Origin: Clostridiaceae bacterium
GTDB taxonomy: Bacteria; Bacillota; Clostridia; Saccharofermentanales; UBA5734
Length of the DNA: 38,220 nucleotides
Direction: 5' to 3'
NCBI GenBank assembly: GCA_012727965.1
Contig: JAAYFZ010000449.1
Location: 1-38,220, forward strand
Below, one piece after another: positions 1 to 7,652 of the stretch. How positions within the stretch are numbered: the stretch's first letter is position 1; the number at the start of each line of letters is the position of its first letter. Made by a program: the position numbers and the translations under genes. The notes beneath the pieces were generated by a model. That model did no database searches and was not told the origin of the DNA. It saw only the letters and a list, made by a program, of their open reading frames with translations.

Positions 1-100
1 GACCGCAATAGCGGCGATGCCTTTGGTCGGAAGATTTCCACAGCTTCGTAGAACTTAGTATGCGAATAACGGTCAAGTGTATGTCTGTAATGTGGGTACA

Positions 101-109
101 TGTTATACT
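101..109 (+). promoter_or_regulatory. Candidate extended -10 promoter for the PAP2 gene
   Basis: The sequence TGTTATACT combines a TGn extension with a TATACT -10 hexamer about 40 bases before the start codon. No convincing -35 lies at the right distance, which extended -10 promoters tolerate. This is sequence pattern only. Confidence 0.4.
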
Positions 110-151
110 AATCAGAGATGTTGAGGCCTTGGCCTGGAGGGTTTTAGATAG

Positions 152-751
152 ATGATTTTTAGCGAGTGGGTTGTTTTTGGTATTTTGCTATTTATGTATC
201 TGCTCTTAGCAGTACTGAACCCTTTTCTGCTCAGACTTAATATTTTCATCAGGCAATTTATTCTTCTGACCAGACCTCTGCAATTGCGTCCGCTAATGGT
301 CATAACGCATCGTTATAATGATGTGCTATCACTGTCGCTGCAATTGATTCTGTTATCTCTTTTGATGGGCTTCTATTGGGATGACTGGCGGCGGGCAATG
401 GTGCTTACATCTGCTATGTTTATTCAGACTACTGCTGTTACTGCAACCAAACAGCTGGCTGCTGCAACTAGACCACCGCAGGATATAGCCCATGTAAAAA
501 TGCGTTCCGGCTCATATCCCAGCGGCCACAGTGCGGCCAGCATGACTTTTGCCTTGCTGGTACCGACAATGCTAGCGCCGTATTTGCCAACTGCTGCTAT
601 CATAGCAATTACCTGTTATCTGTTTTTTGTCGCAATTGTGACTGCCTATGGCAGACTATTTCTTGATGTCCACTGGCTCAGTGATATTATCGGTGCCTGG
701 CTGATTTCTCCTGCAACCTGGCTGATAGCCAGAGGCTTCCTCAGAGTTTGA
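152..751 (+). CDS. PAP2-superfamily membrane phosphatase
   Basis: This is a 199-residue integral membrane protein with about five or six hydrophobic segments and the three signature motifs of the type 2 phosphatidic acid phosphatase family. Motif 1 is K100 through R107-P108, motif 2 is PSGH at 123-126, and motif 3 is R168, H174 and D178. The family removes phosphate from lipid phosphates such as phosphatidic acid or undecaprenyl pyrophosphate at the membrane, with the two histidines in catalysis. The exact substrate cannot be told from sequence. The start is supported by GGAGGG at about 135-140. It stands alone ahead of the methyltransferase gene, separated by 57 bases. Confidence 0.88.
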   Translation: MIFSEWVVFGILLFMYLLLAVLNPFLLRLNIFIRQFILLTRPLQLRPLMVITHRYNDVLSLSLQLILLSLLMGFYWDDWRRAMVLTSAMFIQTTAVTATKQLAAATRPPQDIAHVKMRSGSYPSGHSAASMTFALLVPTMLAPYLPTAAIIAITCYLFFVAIVTAYGRLFLDVHWLSDIIGAWLISPATWLIARGFLRV

Positions 752-808
752 GTTTAAGCTTCGTAAATTGCAGTTTAGATCAGATCAAATATAGAGAAGG
801 AAACAAAT

Positions 809-2032
809 ATGGATTTTAATATTATCGCAACTACGCTCTTTGGCGTTGAATCAGTCACAGCTTCGGAAATGCAGGAGCTCGGCTATGATCGATCGCAGAT
901 CAAGGTTAGTGATGGACAGGTCGTGCTGACAGTCTCCGGACTTGATGAAATGAGACTTGCCGCTGCCCGCCTGAATATTTGGCTGAGAACGGCAGAGAGA
1001 GTATTGATCGAACTTGGATCGTTCGAGGCCAGAGATTTTGACACTCTGTTCGAGCGGGCGCAAGAATTGCCCTGGGAGAACTGGATCGAGAAGGGCTCTG
1101 CTTTTCACGTTAATGGTTATTCCAGAAAATCAGCGTTGTTTGGCATTCCCGCCTGTCAGAGGACGATTAAAAAAGCAATCGTACTGCATCTTTCCCGTAT
1201 ATATAATTTAGCACCCGGTGCTGAGCTGCCTGAGAGCCAGTCGCTTGGTCTTCTTAAACTGCAATTCGGTATCGTCTCTGACCGCGTAACTATCATGGCT
1301 GATACCTCCGGTGATGGTCTTCATAAGCGAGGCTACAGACCTCTGCGGCATGAGGCGCCGATCAGAGAGACACTGGCCGCAGCTATGCTCTACTTGTCAC
1401 GATTCGGACTAGCCGGGGAACAGGAAGCTGTTTATGATCCCTTTTGCGGTTCCGGCACGATTCCAATAGAGGCTGCGCTTATCGCATCGAAAACCGCACC
1501 GGGACTACGCCGACGCTTCTCGGGCGAAGAATGGCCCTTCGTAGGAGCAAAAGTTTTCGATCAGGTCAGAGCTGAGGCTGAGGCGGCAGTTATTTCAAAT
1601 CCGCCGGAAAAAATTAAGATTTTTGGATCTGATATAGATGAAGGTGCCATTAAGGTTGCTCAGGCCAATGCGGCAAAAGCCGGTGTCAGCCGCTGGGTCG
1701 GGTTTCGCTGTCAGGATGTACTGCAGATCACGCCTGAGAGCCTGACTGAATGGACTGGAGCGCCCTGGCATCTTGTGATCTGCAATCCGCCATATGGTGA
1801 GAGGCTGCTTGATGCTGATACAGCACAAGTGCTTTACAGTGGGTTGGCCTCATGGACTATCGATTCCGCTGGTAATGCCAGAGCAGGTATTCGCTTGTCC
1901 GTAATTACTCCTGAAATGGGGTTTGAAGATATAGCAGGGGGCAAGGCAGATAAACGGCGTAAGCTATATAATGGTATGATACAGTGTACAATGTATCATT
2001 ATTTTAAACAGACTAGACATAACAAGAACTAA
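809..2032 (+). CDS. THUMP-domain 23S rRNA (guanine-N2) methyltransferase, RlmL/YpsC type
   Basis: The 407-residue protein has an N-terminal ferredoxin-like and THUMP RNA-binding region (about residues 1-165) followed by a class I SAM-dependent methyltransferase fold. The SAM-binding motif DPFCGSGT starts near residue 210. The catalytic NPPYGER motif starts at residue 326 and is typical of N2-guanine methyltransferases acting on rRNA. The architecture matches the B. subtilis YpsC group, which corresponds to the N-terminal enzyme of E. coli RlmL (m2G2445). The start at 809 follows a GAAGGA-type ribosome binding site. The target base is inferred from the family. Confidence 0.88.
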   Translation: MDFNIIATTLFGVESVTASEMQELGYDRSQIKVSDGQVVLTVSGLDEMRLAAARLNIWLRTAERVLIELGSFEARDFDTLFERAQELPWENWIEKGSAFHVNGYSRKSALFGIPACQRTIKKAIVLHLSRIYNLAPGAELPESQSLGLLKLQFGIVSDRVTIMADTSGDGLHKRGYRPLRHEAPIRETLAAAMLYLSRFGLAGEQEAVYDPFCGSGTIPIEAALIASKTAPGLRRRFSGEEWPFVGAKVFDQVRAEAEAAVISNPPEKIKIFGSDIDEGAIKVAQANAAKAGVSRWVGFRCQDVLQITPESLTEWTGAPWHLVICNPPYGERLLDADTAQVLYSGLASWTIDSAGNARAGIRLSVITPEMGFEDIAGGKADKRRKLYNGMIQCTMYHYFKQTRHNKN

Positions 2033-2072
2033 ATGATCAGCTTATGAACCTAAGCTGTAAGGAGGTTTGAAA

Positions 2073-2840
2073 ATGAAAGGTATATTACTTGCGGCTGGCT
2101 ACGCGACCAGGCTTTATCCACTTACGAAGGACAGACCGAAGGCGCTTTTGCCAGTAGGCGGCAGACCAATTCTCGATTATATCGTCGATGAAATGAACAC
2201 GATACCAGAGCTTGATCAAATCGTTGTTATCAGCAATCATCGATTTGCTGCACAAATGCAGGATTGGGCTCATACACGCAACGGTCAGCAGGCGCCAGAT
2301 AAGCAGATCATAGTAGTAGATGATATGACCACGTCAGACGATGATAAACTTGGTGCTATTGGTGATATCAGCTTCTGTATTGATGAGCTTGGAATTGATG
2401 ATGATGTCGTCATTATTGCTGGAGACAATCTTTTCACATATAAGCTTGCAGATGCCTGGGAAGCCTTCAGACAGCGCGATAGTGACATGATACTGATTCA
2501 GGATCTGCCACCGAATGAGGACCCCAGGCGTTTCGCGATAGTTTCGACAGATGAGAATGGATATGTTACCGATATGGTTGAAAAACCTAAGGAGCCTCTA
2601 TCTCGCCTTGCGGCCTATGCAACATACTTTTACAAGCGTGAAACATTACCGCTTATCCGGGAATATCTTATCAGTGGAAATAAGCCTGATGCACCGGGAA
2701 ATTTCCCGGCGTGGCTACACAAACGCCAGCCTGTATACGCTTATGAGTTCCAGGGAGTATGTATAGATATCGGCACACCGGAGTCTTATGAGGATGTTAG
2801 GACAACATTCCCGTCTGTCCACGACACAGGGACTGTTTGA
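2073..2840 (+). CDS. Sugar-phosphate nucleotidyltransferase
   Basis: A 255-residue NTP_transferase family enzyme, which joins a nucleoside triphosphate to a sugar phosphate or similar alcohol phosphate. The N-terminal signature reads LAAGYATRLYPLT followed by RPKALLPV, so the usual GxGTR loop is present with Ala replacing the second Gly. An AGDN metal-binding stretch occurs near the middle, and FQGVCIDIGTPESY near the C terminus resembles the end of glucose-1-phosphate nucleotidyltransferases. The ATG at 2073 is preferred over a TTG six bases upstream because AAGGAGG at 2059-2065 sits seven bases before it. The acceptor is unknown. Cell-surface glycan or LicC-like choline chemistry are both possible. 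Confidence 0.83.
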   Translation: MKGILLAAGYATRLYPLTKDRPKALLPVGGRPILDYIVDEMNTIPELDQIVVISNHRFAAQMQDWAHTRNGQQAPDKQIIVVDDMTTSDDDKLGAIGDISFCIDELGIDDDVVIIAGDNLFTYKLADAWEAFRQRDSDMILIQDLPPNEDPRRFAIVSTDENGYVTDMVEKPKEPLSRLAAYATYFYKRETLPLIREYLISGNKPDAPGNFPAWLHKRQPVYAYEFQGVCIDIGTPESYEDVRTTFPSVHDTGTV

Positions 2841-3003
2841 TAGTGAATTCATAACGCTTATATCGGCAAAAGGCTTGCATACTCGCAGTTATAACAGCTA
2901 TTCTGAATATGAGCATGTTTGGAGCAATAACAATATCGGAAACCATAATGTAGAGATAGCAGTAGTTTCACGCTTGCTAAACAGTGAAGTAGCTGTCCCG
3001 AGG

Positions 3004-3070
3004 TTATCCACAGAGTTATCCACACTATCCACAATTTGAGCAAAAACTTCCACACGGAAAATGTGGAAAA
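3004..3070. other. Cluster of DnaA-box-like sites
   Basis: TTATCCACA, the consensus DnaA box, occurs at 3004-3012 and 3016-3024. CTATCCACA follows at 3025-3033. TTTTCCACA lies on the minus strand at 3062-3070. TTCCACA (3048-3054) and TGTGGAA (3062-3068) also form an inverted repeat. The flank at about 3066-3117 is very AT-rich and begins with TAG, AAG, AAA triplets directly after the last box, resembling DnaA-trio elements. The cluster lies in the 293-base gap before proA, where no gene was found. Its role (DnaA titration, regulation of proA, or an origin-like element) is inferred. Confidence 0.6.
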
Positions 3071-3133
3071 ATAGAAGAAAATATGAAAACAACATGATAA
3101 TTATAGATATAACGATAGGCAAGGAGGATATAT

Positions 3134-4423
3134 ATGAATACTGTTGATGCTGCGGCATCCGCGCGCAAAGCAGCCAGGATCATGGCTGGACTCAGTTCAG
3201 AAGATAAGAATAAAGCATTGGCAAAAATAGCAGAGCTGATGTTGTCTCAGACAGACGAGATTACTAAGGCAAATGCTGAAGATTTGAAGCGTAGTCAAAA
3301 TGAGGCGCTTGCTGCACCGCTGCTTAAGAGGCTTAAGTTTGATCATACCAAGCTGGCTGAATCGGCAGAAGGTCTGAGAAGCCTGATCGGGCTTGATGAT
3401 CCTTCCGGTCGTACTTTGCTGGTAAATGAACTTGATGATGGACTCGAGCTCTATCGTGTCAGCTGTCCGATCGGTGTGATCGGTGTAATCTTCGAATCGC
3501 GTCCAGATGCGCTGGTTCAGATTGCCGGCCTCTGTCTTAAGAGCGGTAATGCCCTGCTTCTCAAGGGTGGATCAGAGGCAAGAGCAACTAATCGTATTCT
3601 GACTGATCTGATAATCAAGGCTGGTCAAGAAGCTGGTCTGCCTGATGGCTGGATATATTTACTGGAGACAAGGGCTGATGTTCAGGAGATGCTCAAGCTC
3701 GACCAGTTCGTAGATCTGATCATTCCACGCGGCTCAAATGAATTTGTCCGTTATATCATGGACAATTCACGCATCCCGGTCCTGGGTCATGCCGATGGTG
3801 TCTGCCATATGTTTATCGACAGCACAGCTGATCCACAAATGGCGGTGAAGCTTACTGTTGACAGCAAGACTCAGTACACAGCCGTCTGTAATGCCATGGA
3901 AACTCTGCTTGTCCATTCCGATCATGCCCAGAAACTTCTTCCTGAGCTTGCACAAGCACTTATGGAAGCCGGAGTCGATATGTATGGCTGCGATCGTGTC
4001 AGTGCCCTGCTAGGCTGTCCAGAGGTCGAAAACTGGCATACAGAATATCTTGACCTCAAGATCTCGATCAAGCTAGTGGATAGTCTGGAAGATGCTATCG
4101 ATCATATCAATACAAATGGTTCAGGCCATACAGAAGCAATCGTTACGTCTGACAAGGACAAGGCAGCAAAATTCATGCTGCTTGTAGATGCAGGTAATGT
4201 GTTCTGGAACTGTTCAACTAGATTCAGCGATGGTTTCCGTTATGGTTTCGGGGCTGAAGTGGGAGTAAGTACAAGTAAGCTGCATGCCCGCGGACCTGTT
4301 GGGCTCGATGGCCTGATGACTTATAAGTATAAATTACTTGGACATGGTCAGACTGTCGGTGAATATGCTGATGGTACCAGAAGATTTAGTCATCGCAAGC
4401 TGGACCGCAGCTGTCCTCTGTGA
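3134..4423 (+). CDS. proA: Gamma-glutamyl phosphate reductase
   Basis: This 429-residue enzyme of proline synthesis reduces L-glutamyl-5-phosphate to glutamate-5-semialdehyde with NADPH (EC 1.2.1.41) in the cytoplasm. Family hallmarks are VIFESRPDA, the IIPRGSNEFV and VLGHADGVCH stretches, and the catalytic cysteine C252 in AVCNAMETLLVH. The length is close to the usual 415-420 residues, with a slightly longer C terminus. The start follows AAGGAGG. The partner kinase gene proB is not adjacent, which is uncommon because proB and proA usually sit together. The upstream gap holds the DnaA-box-like cluster. Confidence 0.96.
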   Translation: MNTVDAAASARKAARIMAGLSSEDKNKALAKIAELMLSQTDEITKANAEDLKRSQNEALAAPLLKRLKFDHTKLAESAEGLRSLIGLDDPSGRTLLVNELDDGLELYRVSCPIGVIGVIFESRPDALVQIAGLCLKSGNALLLKGGSEARATNRILTDLIIKAGQEAGLPDGWIYLLETRADVQEMLKLDQFVDLIIPRGSNEFVRYIMDNSRIPVLGHADGVCHMFIDSTADPQMAVKLTVDSKTQYTAVCNAMETLLVHSDHAQKLLPELAQALMEAGVDMYGCDRVSALLGCPEVENWHTEYLDLKISIKLVDSLEDAIDHINTNGSGHTEAIVTSDKDKAAKFMLLVDAGNVFWNCSTRFSDGFRYGFGAEVGVSTSKLHARGPVGLDGLMTYKYKLLGHGQTVGEYADGTRRFSHRKLDRSCPL

Positions 4424-4433
4424 TCTATATCGC

Positions 4434-4462
4434 TTGCTACCCCACTATGTGCGTGTTACAAT
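4434..4462 (+). promoter_or_regulatory. Sigma-A type promoter for rpiB
   Basis: TTGCTA at 4434-4439 and TACAAT at 4457-4462 are separated by exactly 17 bases, close to the sigma-A consensus. They lie 30 bases before the rpiB start, so rpiB, and perhaps upp, can be transcribed independently of proA. Confidence 0.65.
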
Positions 4463-4492
4463 TTTGAGTAGAAAAAATGGGAGGTTGGGTCC

Positions 4493-4948
4493 ATGAAAAT
4501 AGCTCTTGGAAGTGATCATGCCGGATATCAGCTTAAGCGGCATATAATGGATCACTTGAATAAGAACTGTCATGAGTGCGAAGACTATGGCGCACCAAAC
4601 GGTGTGGATGCCGCAAGCTACGTACCTTATGGCCAGGCAGTTTCTCAGGCAGTTTTATCAGGTGCTTGCGATTTTGGTATTCTCATCTGCGGTACCGGGC
4701 TTGGTATATCTATCACAGCAAACAAGCACAAGGGTATTCGGGCGGCACTATGTACTAATGAGTATATGGCGAGAATGGCAAGACAACATAATGATGCCAA
4801 TATATTAGCTCTTGGCGGACGTGTTGTTGGTTCATCGCTGGCTTTTTCGATCGTTGATGCTTTTTTAGCCGAACCATTTGAGAGCGGCGGGCGTCATCAG
4901 ATCAGAGTCGATGAGATCAAGTCTACAGAACAGACGAATTTTAAATAG
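4493..4948 (+). CDS. rpiB: Ribose-5-phosphate isomerase B (RpiB/LacAB family)
   Basis: A 151-residue sugar-phosphate isomerase that interconverts ribose 5-phosphate and ribulose 5-phosphate in the pentose phosphate pathway. The N terminus KIALGSDHAGY is the family signature. The cysteine in ICGTGLGIS and the histidine in RQHNDAN are the expected catalytic residues, and LALGGRVVG closes the conserved core. GGGAGG at 4479-4484 sits eight bases before the ATG. The next gene, upp, uses PRPP, which is made from ribose 5-phosphate, so the two genes fit together. Some family members act on allose or galactose phosphates, but the general type is secure. Confidence 0.93.
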   Translation: MKIALGSDHAGYQLKRHIMDHLNKNCHECEDYGAPNGVDAASYVPYGQAVSQAVLSGACDFGILICGTGLGISITANKHKGIRAALCTNEYMARMARQHNDANILALGGRVVGSSLAFSIVDAFLAEPFESGGRHQIRVDEIKSTEQTNFK

Positions 4949-5023
4949 ACCAAGATATCATTATTTAGTTTGCAGGCCGGTTGCTCCGATGTGCCGGCAC
5001 AAAATATGAGGAGGCCATTACAG

Positions 5024-5653
5024 ATGGAGAACGTATTTATATTTGATCACCCGCTGATTCAGCACAAGATTTCGCTCATGCGCGACAAGAGAACAACGAC
5101 TAAGGAATTTCGCGAGCTGGTCAACGAAGTGGCTATGCTGATGGCCTATGAAGTAACACGCGACATGCCTCTGAAAGAGGTTGAGATCGAGACACCAGTC
5201 GCTATCGCCAAAACAAAAGTACTTGCCGGCAAGAAGCTGGCAGTAGTTCCGATACTTCGTGCCGGCCTCGGTATGGTTGATGGTATGCTAAGTCTTCTGC
5301 CAATGGCAAAAGTCGGACACATCGGTTTATATCGTGATCCCAAAACGCTCGAGCCGGTTGAATATTATTGCAAGCTTCCTGAAGATGTCGAGGAGAGAGA
5401 AATCGTAGTACTTGACCCGATGCTCGCAACAGGCGGTTCAGCTTCTGCTGCTGTCAGTTTTCTTAAGAAAAAGGGTATTTCGAGCATCAAATTCATGTGT
5501 CTGATAGCTGCTCCAGAGGGTATCAAGAGATTACATGAGGATCATCCTGACGTGCCTATATTCTGTGCTGCCATGGATGAAAAGCTTAATGATCATGCTT
5601 ATATTGTTCCTGGTCTCGGTGATGCCGGTGACAGATTGTTCGGTACGAAGTAG
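5024..5653 (+). CDS. upp: Uracil phosphoribosyltransferase
   Basis: A 209-residue pyrimidine salvage enzyme that makes UMP from uracil and PRPP (EC 2.4.2.9). RAGLGMVDG and the PRPP-binding loop VLDPMLATGGSA are characteristic, and the C terminus with PGLGDAGDR is that of the Upp family. The ATG at 5024 gives the normal family length and is preceded by GAGGAGG at about 5008-5014. A TTG 54 bases upstream would add 18 unsupported residues. A hairpin terminator follows the gene. Confidence 0.96.
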   Translation: MENVFIFDHPLIQHKISLMRDKRTTTKEFRELVNEVAMLMAYEVTRDMPLKEVEIETPVAIAKTKVLAGKKLAVVPILRAGLGMVDGMLSLLPMAKVGHIGLYRDPKTLEPVEYYCKLPEDVEEREIVVLDPMLATGGSASAAVSFLKKKGISSIKFMCLIAAPEGIKRLHEDHPDVPIFCAAMDEKLNDHAYIVPGLGDAGDRLFGTK

Positions 5654-5680
5654 AAAATAATTAGTTTTGAATTTTATATT

Positions 5681-5735
5681 GGTCCTGCGAATAACTGCCC
5701 AGGCAGCTCGCAGGGCCATATATTGTTTTATATGC
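5681..5735 (+). terminator. Hairpin terminator after upp
   Basis: The arms at 5681-5690 (GGTCCTGCGA) and 5708-5717 (TCGCAGGGCC) pair over ten bases with one G-U. An inner CTGCC/GGCAG stem lies at 5695-5699 and 5702-5706. The downstream stretch is U-rich but interrupted, so termination may not be complete. Confidence 0.65.
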
Positions 5736-5813
5736 CCCCGTTCTGAAGCTTTGTCTATTAAATACAACCTTAAGCAGAAAGCATCTGATAATCATTGTTA
5801 TAAGACCGAATAT

Positions 5814-5842
5814 TTGACTTTTCACACTGTTCGGCTTGTAAT
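5814..5842 (+). promoter_or_regulatory. Promoter of the ATP synthase operon
   Basis: TTGACT at 5814-5819 and TGTAAT at 5837-5842 with a 17-base spacer give a strong sigma-A type promoter. It leaves a leader of about 180 bases before atpB. Confidence 0.65.
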
Positions 5843-5849
5843 TTTCTGA

Positions 5850-6029
5850 GAAGGGGAGTATTATCAAATATCGTTAGCAATGAAGTCCGGAGGAAGCATT
5901 CCTTGAGGACTTTGTGTATTTTTAGCCCTATATCCGACCACTGCCGATTATTTTTCAACCGACAGTTCTCGGTGACAAATATATTAAGAAGGCAGGTGTT
6001 TCGGGCTGCGTCTGGGCGGCTTCATTATT
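5850..6029 (+). promoter_or_regulatory. Structured leader of the atp operon
   Basis: No gene is seen in this stretch. A hairpin pairs AAGTCC (5883-5888) with GGACTT (5907-5912) and has an inner AGGAA/TTCCT stem (5891-5895 and 5899-5903). It is followed by a U-rich stretch at 5911-5923, so it could act as an attenuator or an RNA stabiliser. A smaller ACCGA/TCGGT hairpin lies at 5958-5973. The small membrane gene atpI, often found before atpB, is absent. No strong ribosome binding site precedes atpB. Confidence 0.4.
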
Positions 6030-6830
6030 ATGATGACTGTAATGAGCTATATAAGTGAATTTTGGCACCATTTCGTCGAGAAACTGATTGAAGAAATTAA
6101 GATCGGTGATATTGGCGAGGAAATTAGCCATGCAATAGCACCGAATATTTTATTTTCAGCTAGAATTGCCGGAAAAAACTGGCTGATCTCAGACGCCGTT
6201 GTGGCGACCTGGGGCGTTATGATAGTTATGTTTTTCATAATCTGGTATCTCGCGAAGAAAATGGAACTTGTGCCTAACAGCAAACGTCAACAGCTGACAG
6301 AGTCACTTGTCAATATTCTTATCAAATTGTGTCAGACCTCAGGAATGACATATGCGCAAGCAGAAAAAGTCGTTCCGTATGTTGGAAGCATCGGTATCTT
6401 CATCGCTTTGACAAATATGGTTACACTGCTAAAAATACCAGCCCCTTCCAAGAATCCCGCTTTTCCCATTACGCTGGCATTGATCAACATAGTCTATGTT
6501 GTATATATGTCCATCAGGCTGGCTGGTATAAAAGGATTTTGGGCATCTCTGATCTATCCGAAGGCGGCGTTGTTGCCTTTCAAAATACTGGACTATCTCA
6601 TTAAACCGATCTCGCTGTCACTGCGTCTCTTCGGCAATGTTTTTGGCGCATATATTCTAATGGAGTTCATATATATCATCATTCCAATAATTGTTCCCGG
6701 CGTTATCGGACTATGGTTCGATCTGGCAGACGGTATCCTGCAGGGCGTGATTTTCACTTACCTGTCAGTAACCTATATAGGTGAGGTGCTTGAAGGTGCC
6801 CATCATGCTCGTGAAGCAGCACATTCTTAA
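6030..6830 (+). CDS. atpB: ATP synthase Fo subunit a
   Basis: This 266-residue membrane protein is the stator part of the Fo ion channel. It has several hydrophobic segments and the essential arginine R199 in the SLRLFGNVFGAYIL segment, which faces the c-ring carboxylate. It opens the operon a, c, b, delta/alpha, gamma, beta, epsilon. The start is uncertain: ATG codons occur at 6030, 6033 and 6042, and none has a good Shine-Dalgarno. The nearest purine-rich stretch is GGGCGG at about 6014. The next in-frame stop upstream (5985-5987) leaves little room for a longer start. Confidence 0.93.
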   Translation: MMTVMSYISEFWHHFVEKLIEEIKIGDIGEEISHAIAPNILFSARIAGKNWLISDAVVATWGVMIVMFFIIWYLAKKMELVPNSKRQQLTESLVNILIKLCQTSGMTYAQAEKVVPYVGSIGIFIALTNMVTLLKIPAPSKNPAFPITLALINIVYVVYMSIRLAGIKGFWASLIYPKAALLPFKILDYLIKPISLSLRLFGNVFGAYILMEFIYIIIPIIVPGVIGLWFDLADGILQGVIFTYLSVTYIGEVLEGAHHAREAAHS

Positions 6831-6844
6831 GGAGGTTTTTGATA

Positions 6845-7072
6845 ATGGAAAGAGGATTAATCGCGCTAGGCGCAGCTATAGCAATCGCGATCGCAGCAGG
6901 AGCTGCCGCTATCGGTATCGGACTTGCAGCTGGTAAGGCATTCGAGGCATCTGCCCGTCAGCCTGAGGTTGCCGGAAAAGTTCAGGCACTCATGATGACA
7001 GCTATCGTTTTTATTGAAGCAACAGCTATTTATGCTCTTGTTGTCAGTCTGCTTCTGATTTTTGCGTTTTAA
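6845..7072 (+). CDS. atpE: ATP synthase Fo subunit c
   Basis: A 75-residue hairpin protein of two membrane helices joined by the conserved ARQPE loop (residues 37-41). The ion-carrying carboxylate is E58 in the second helix. Compared with Na+-coupled c subunits such as that of Ilyobacter, the Gln of helix 1 is Ile25 and the Ser after the carboxylate is Ala59, so proton coupling is more likely. T60 and Y63 are kept. AAGGAGG at 6829-6835 places the start at ATG 6845 rather than the TTG at 6839. The gene sits 14 bases after atpB. Confidence 0.95.
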   Translation: MERGLIALGAAIAIAIAAGAAAIGIGLAAGKAFEASARQPEVAGKVQALMMTAIVFIEATAIYALVVSLLLIFAF

Positions 7073-7121
7073 TAGCAAAACATCTGCAGAACGACTGAAA
7101 GAAAGAAGGTAAGGTGCCATC

Positions 7122-7652
7122 ATGTTTACCCCTGAAGCAATGGCGAGCTATGCAGTAGCTGCGATTTTTACATTAATAAATCTATTTATTTCGTATTTCG
7201 TTTTGAAGAGGTTTCTCTTCAAACCCATCCTTAAGCTGCTGCGAAAACGCAGAGATTCAGTCGAAGGAGATCTAAGCGAGGCTGAAAAGCGATTAACTGA
7301 AGCTCAGGATAAGCTATCGACAGCTGATCTTCGTCTTGATCATTCTGCGCAGGAGGCTGCTGAGATTATTACGACGGCAAGAAGTCAGGCCGAAGTTCAG
7401 CGTGAGGCGATTCTCTCAGAAGCTAAGAAGGAAGCCGCATCAATGTTGGCCCGCGCCGATGGTGAGATCGACAGGATGCGTGTAACCATGCTCAACGATA
7501 TCAGGAATGAAGTTGCTGATCTCTCAGTTGCCATCGCGTCGAAGGTCATCGGCAAAGTAATGGATGAGAAACATCAGCTTCAGCTGGTCGATCAATTTCT
7601 GGATGAAGAAATGTCAAAACGTCAGCCAGCCCAAGATGGAGGTGAAGGCTGA
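7122..7652 (+). CDS. atpF: ATP synthase Fo subunit b
   Basis: A 176-residue peripheral stalk protein with one N-terminal membrane helix (about residues 8-30) followed by a long charged helix rich in Ala, Glu and Arg, as expected for the b dimer. The C-terminal segment with NEVADLSVAIASKVIGK is the usual b-subunit end, and nothing resembling the delta N-terminal domain is appended. Its TGA overlaps the ATG of the next ORF by one base (TGATG), so the two are translationally coupled. Its partner is delta, which here appears only as a domain at the front of alpha. Confidence 0.93.
   Translation: MFTPEAMASYAVAAIFTLINLFISYFVLKRFLFKPILKLLRKRRDSVEGDLSEAEKRLTEAQDKLSTADLRLDHSAQEAAEIITTARSQAEVQREAILSEAKKEAASMLARADGEIDRMRVTMLNDIRNEVADLSVAIASKVIGKVMDEKHQLQLVDQFLDEEMSKRQPAQDGGEG

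Noticed and set aside
1..58. Possible 3' end of an upstream gene at the left edge
   Set aside because: Two forward frames are open to stops at 49-51 and 56-58. Fewer than 20 codons are visible and nothing is recognisable.
3004..3117. Chromosomal origin oriC
   Set aside because: No dnaA, dnaN or rpmH is nearby and gene orientation does not switch here. It is kept only as a DnaA-binding candidate.
2788..3158. Open frames on both strands across the gap before proA
   Set aside because: They overlap the DnaA-box-like cluster, lack ribosome binding sites and show no protein-like composition.
5531..5958. Minus-strand frames over the upp end and the atp leader
   Set aside because: They cross a terminator and a promoter, lack ribosome binding sites and have no recognisable motif.
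5972..6058. Short GTG frame of 28 codons overlapping the atpB start, as a possible leader peptide
   Set aside because: It has no ribosome binding site and no recognisable content. Coupling to atpB cannot be excluded but is unsupported.
6845..7072. Na+-coupled ATP synthase
   Set aside because: The c subunit lacks the Gln and Ser ligands of the Na+ site (Ile25 and Ala59 instead), so proton coupling is more likely.
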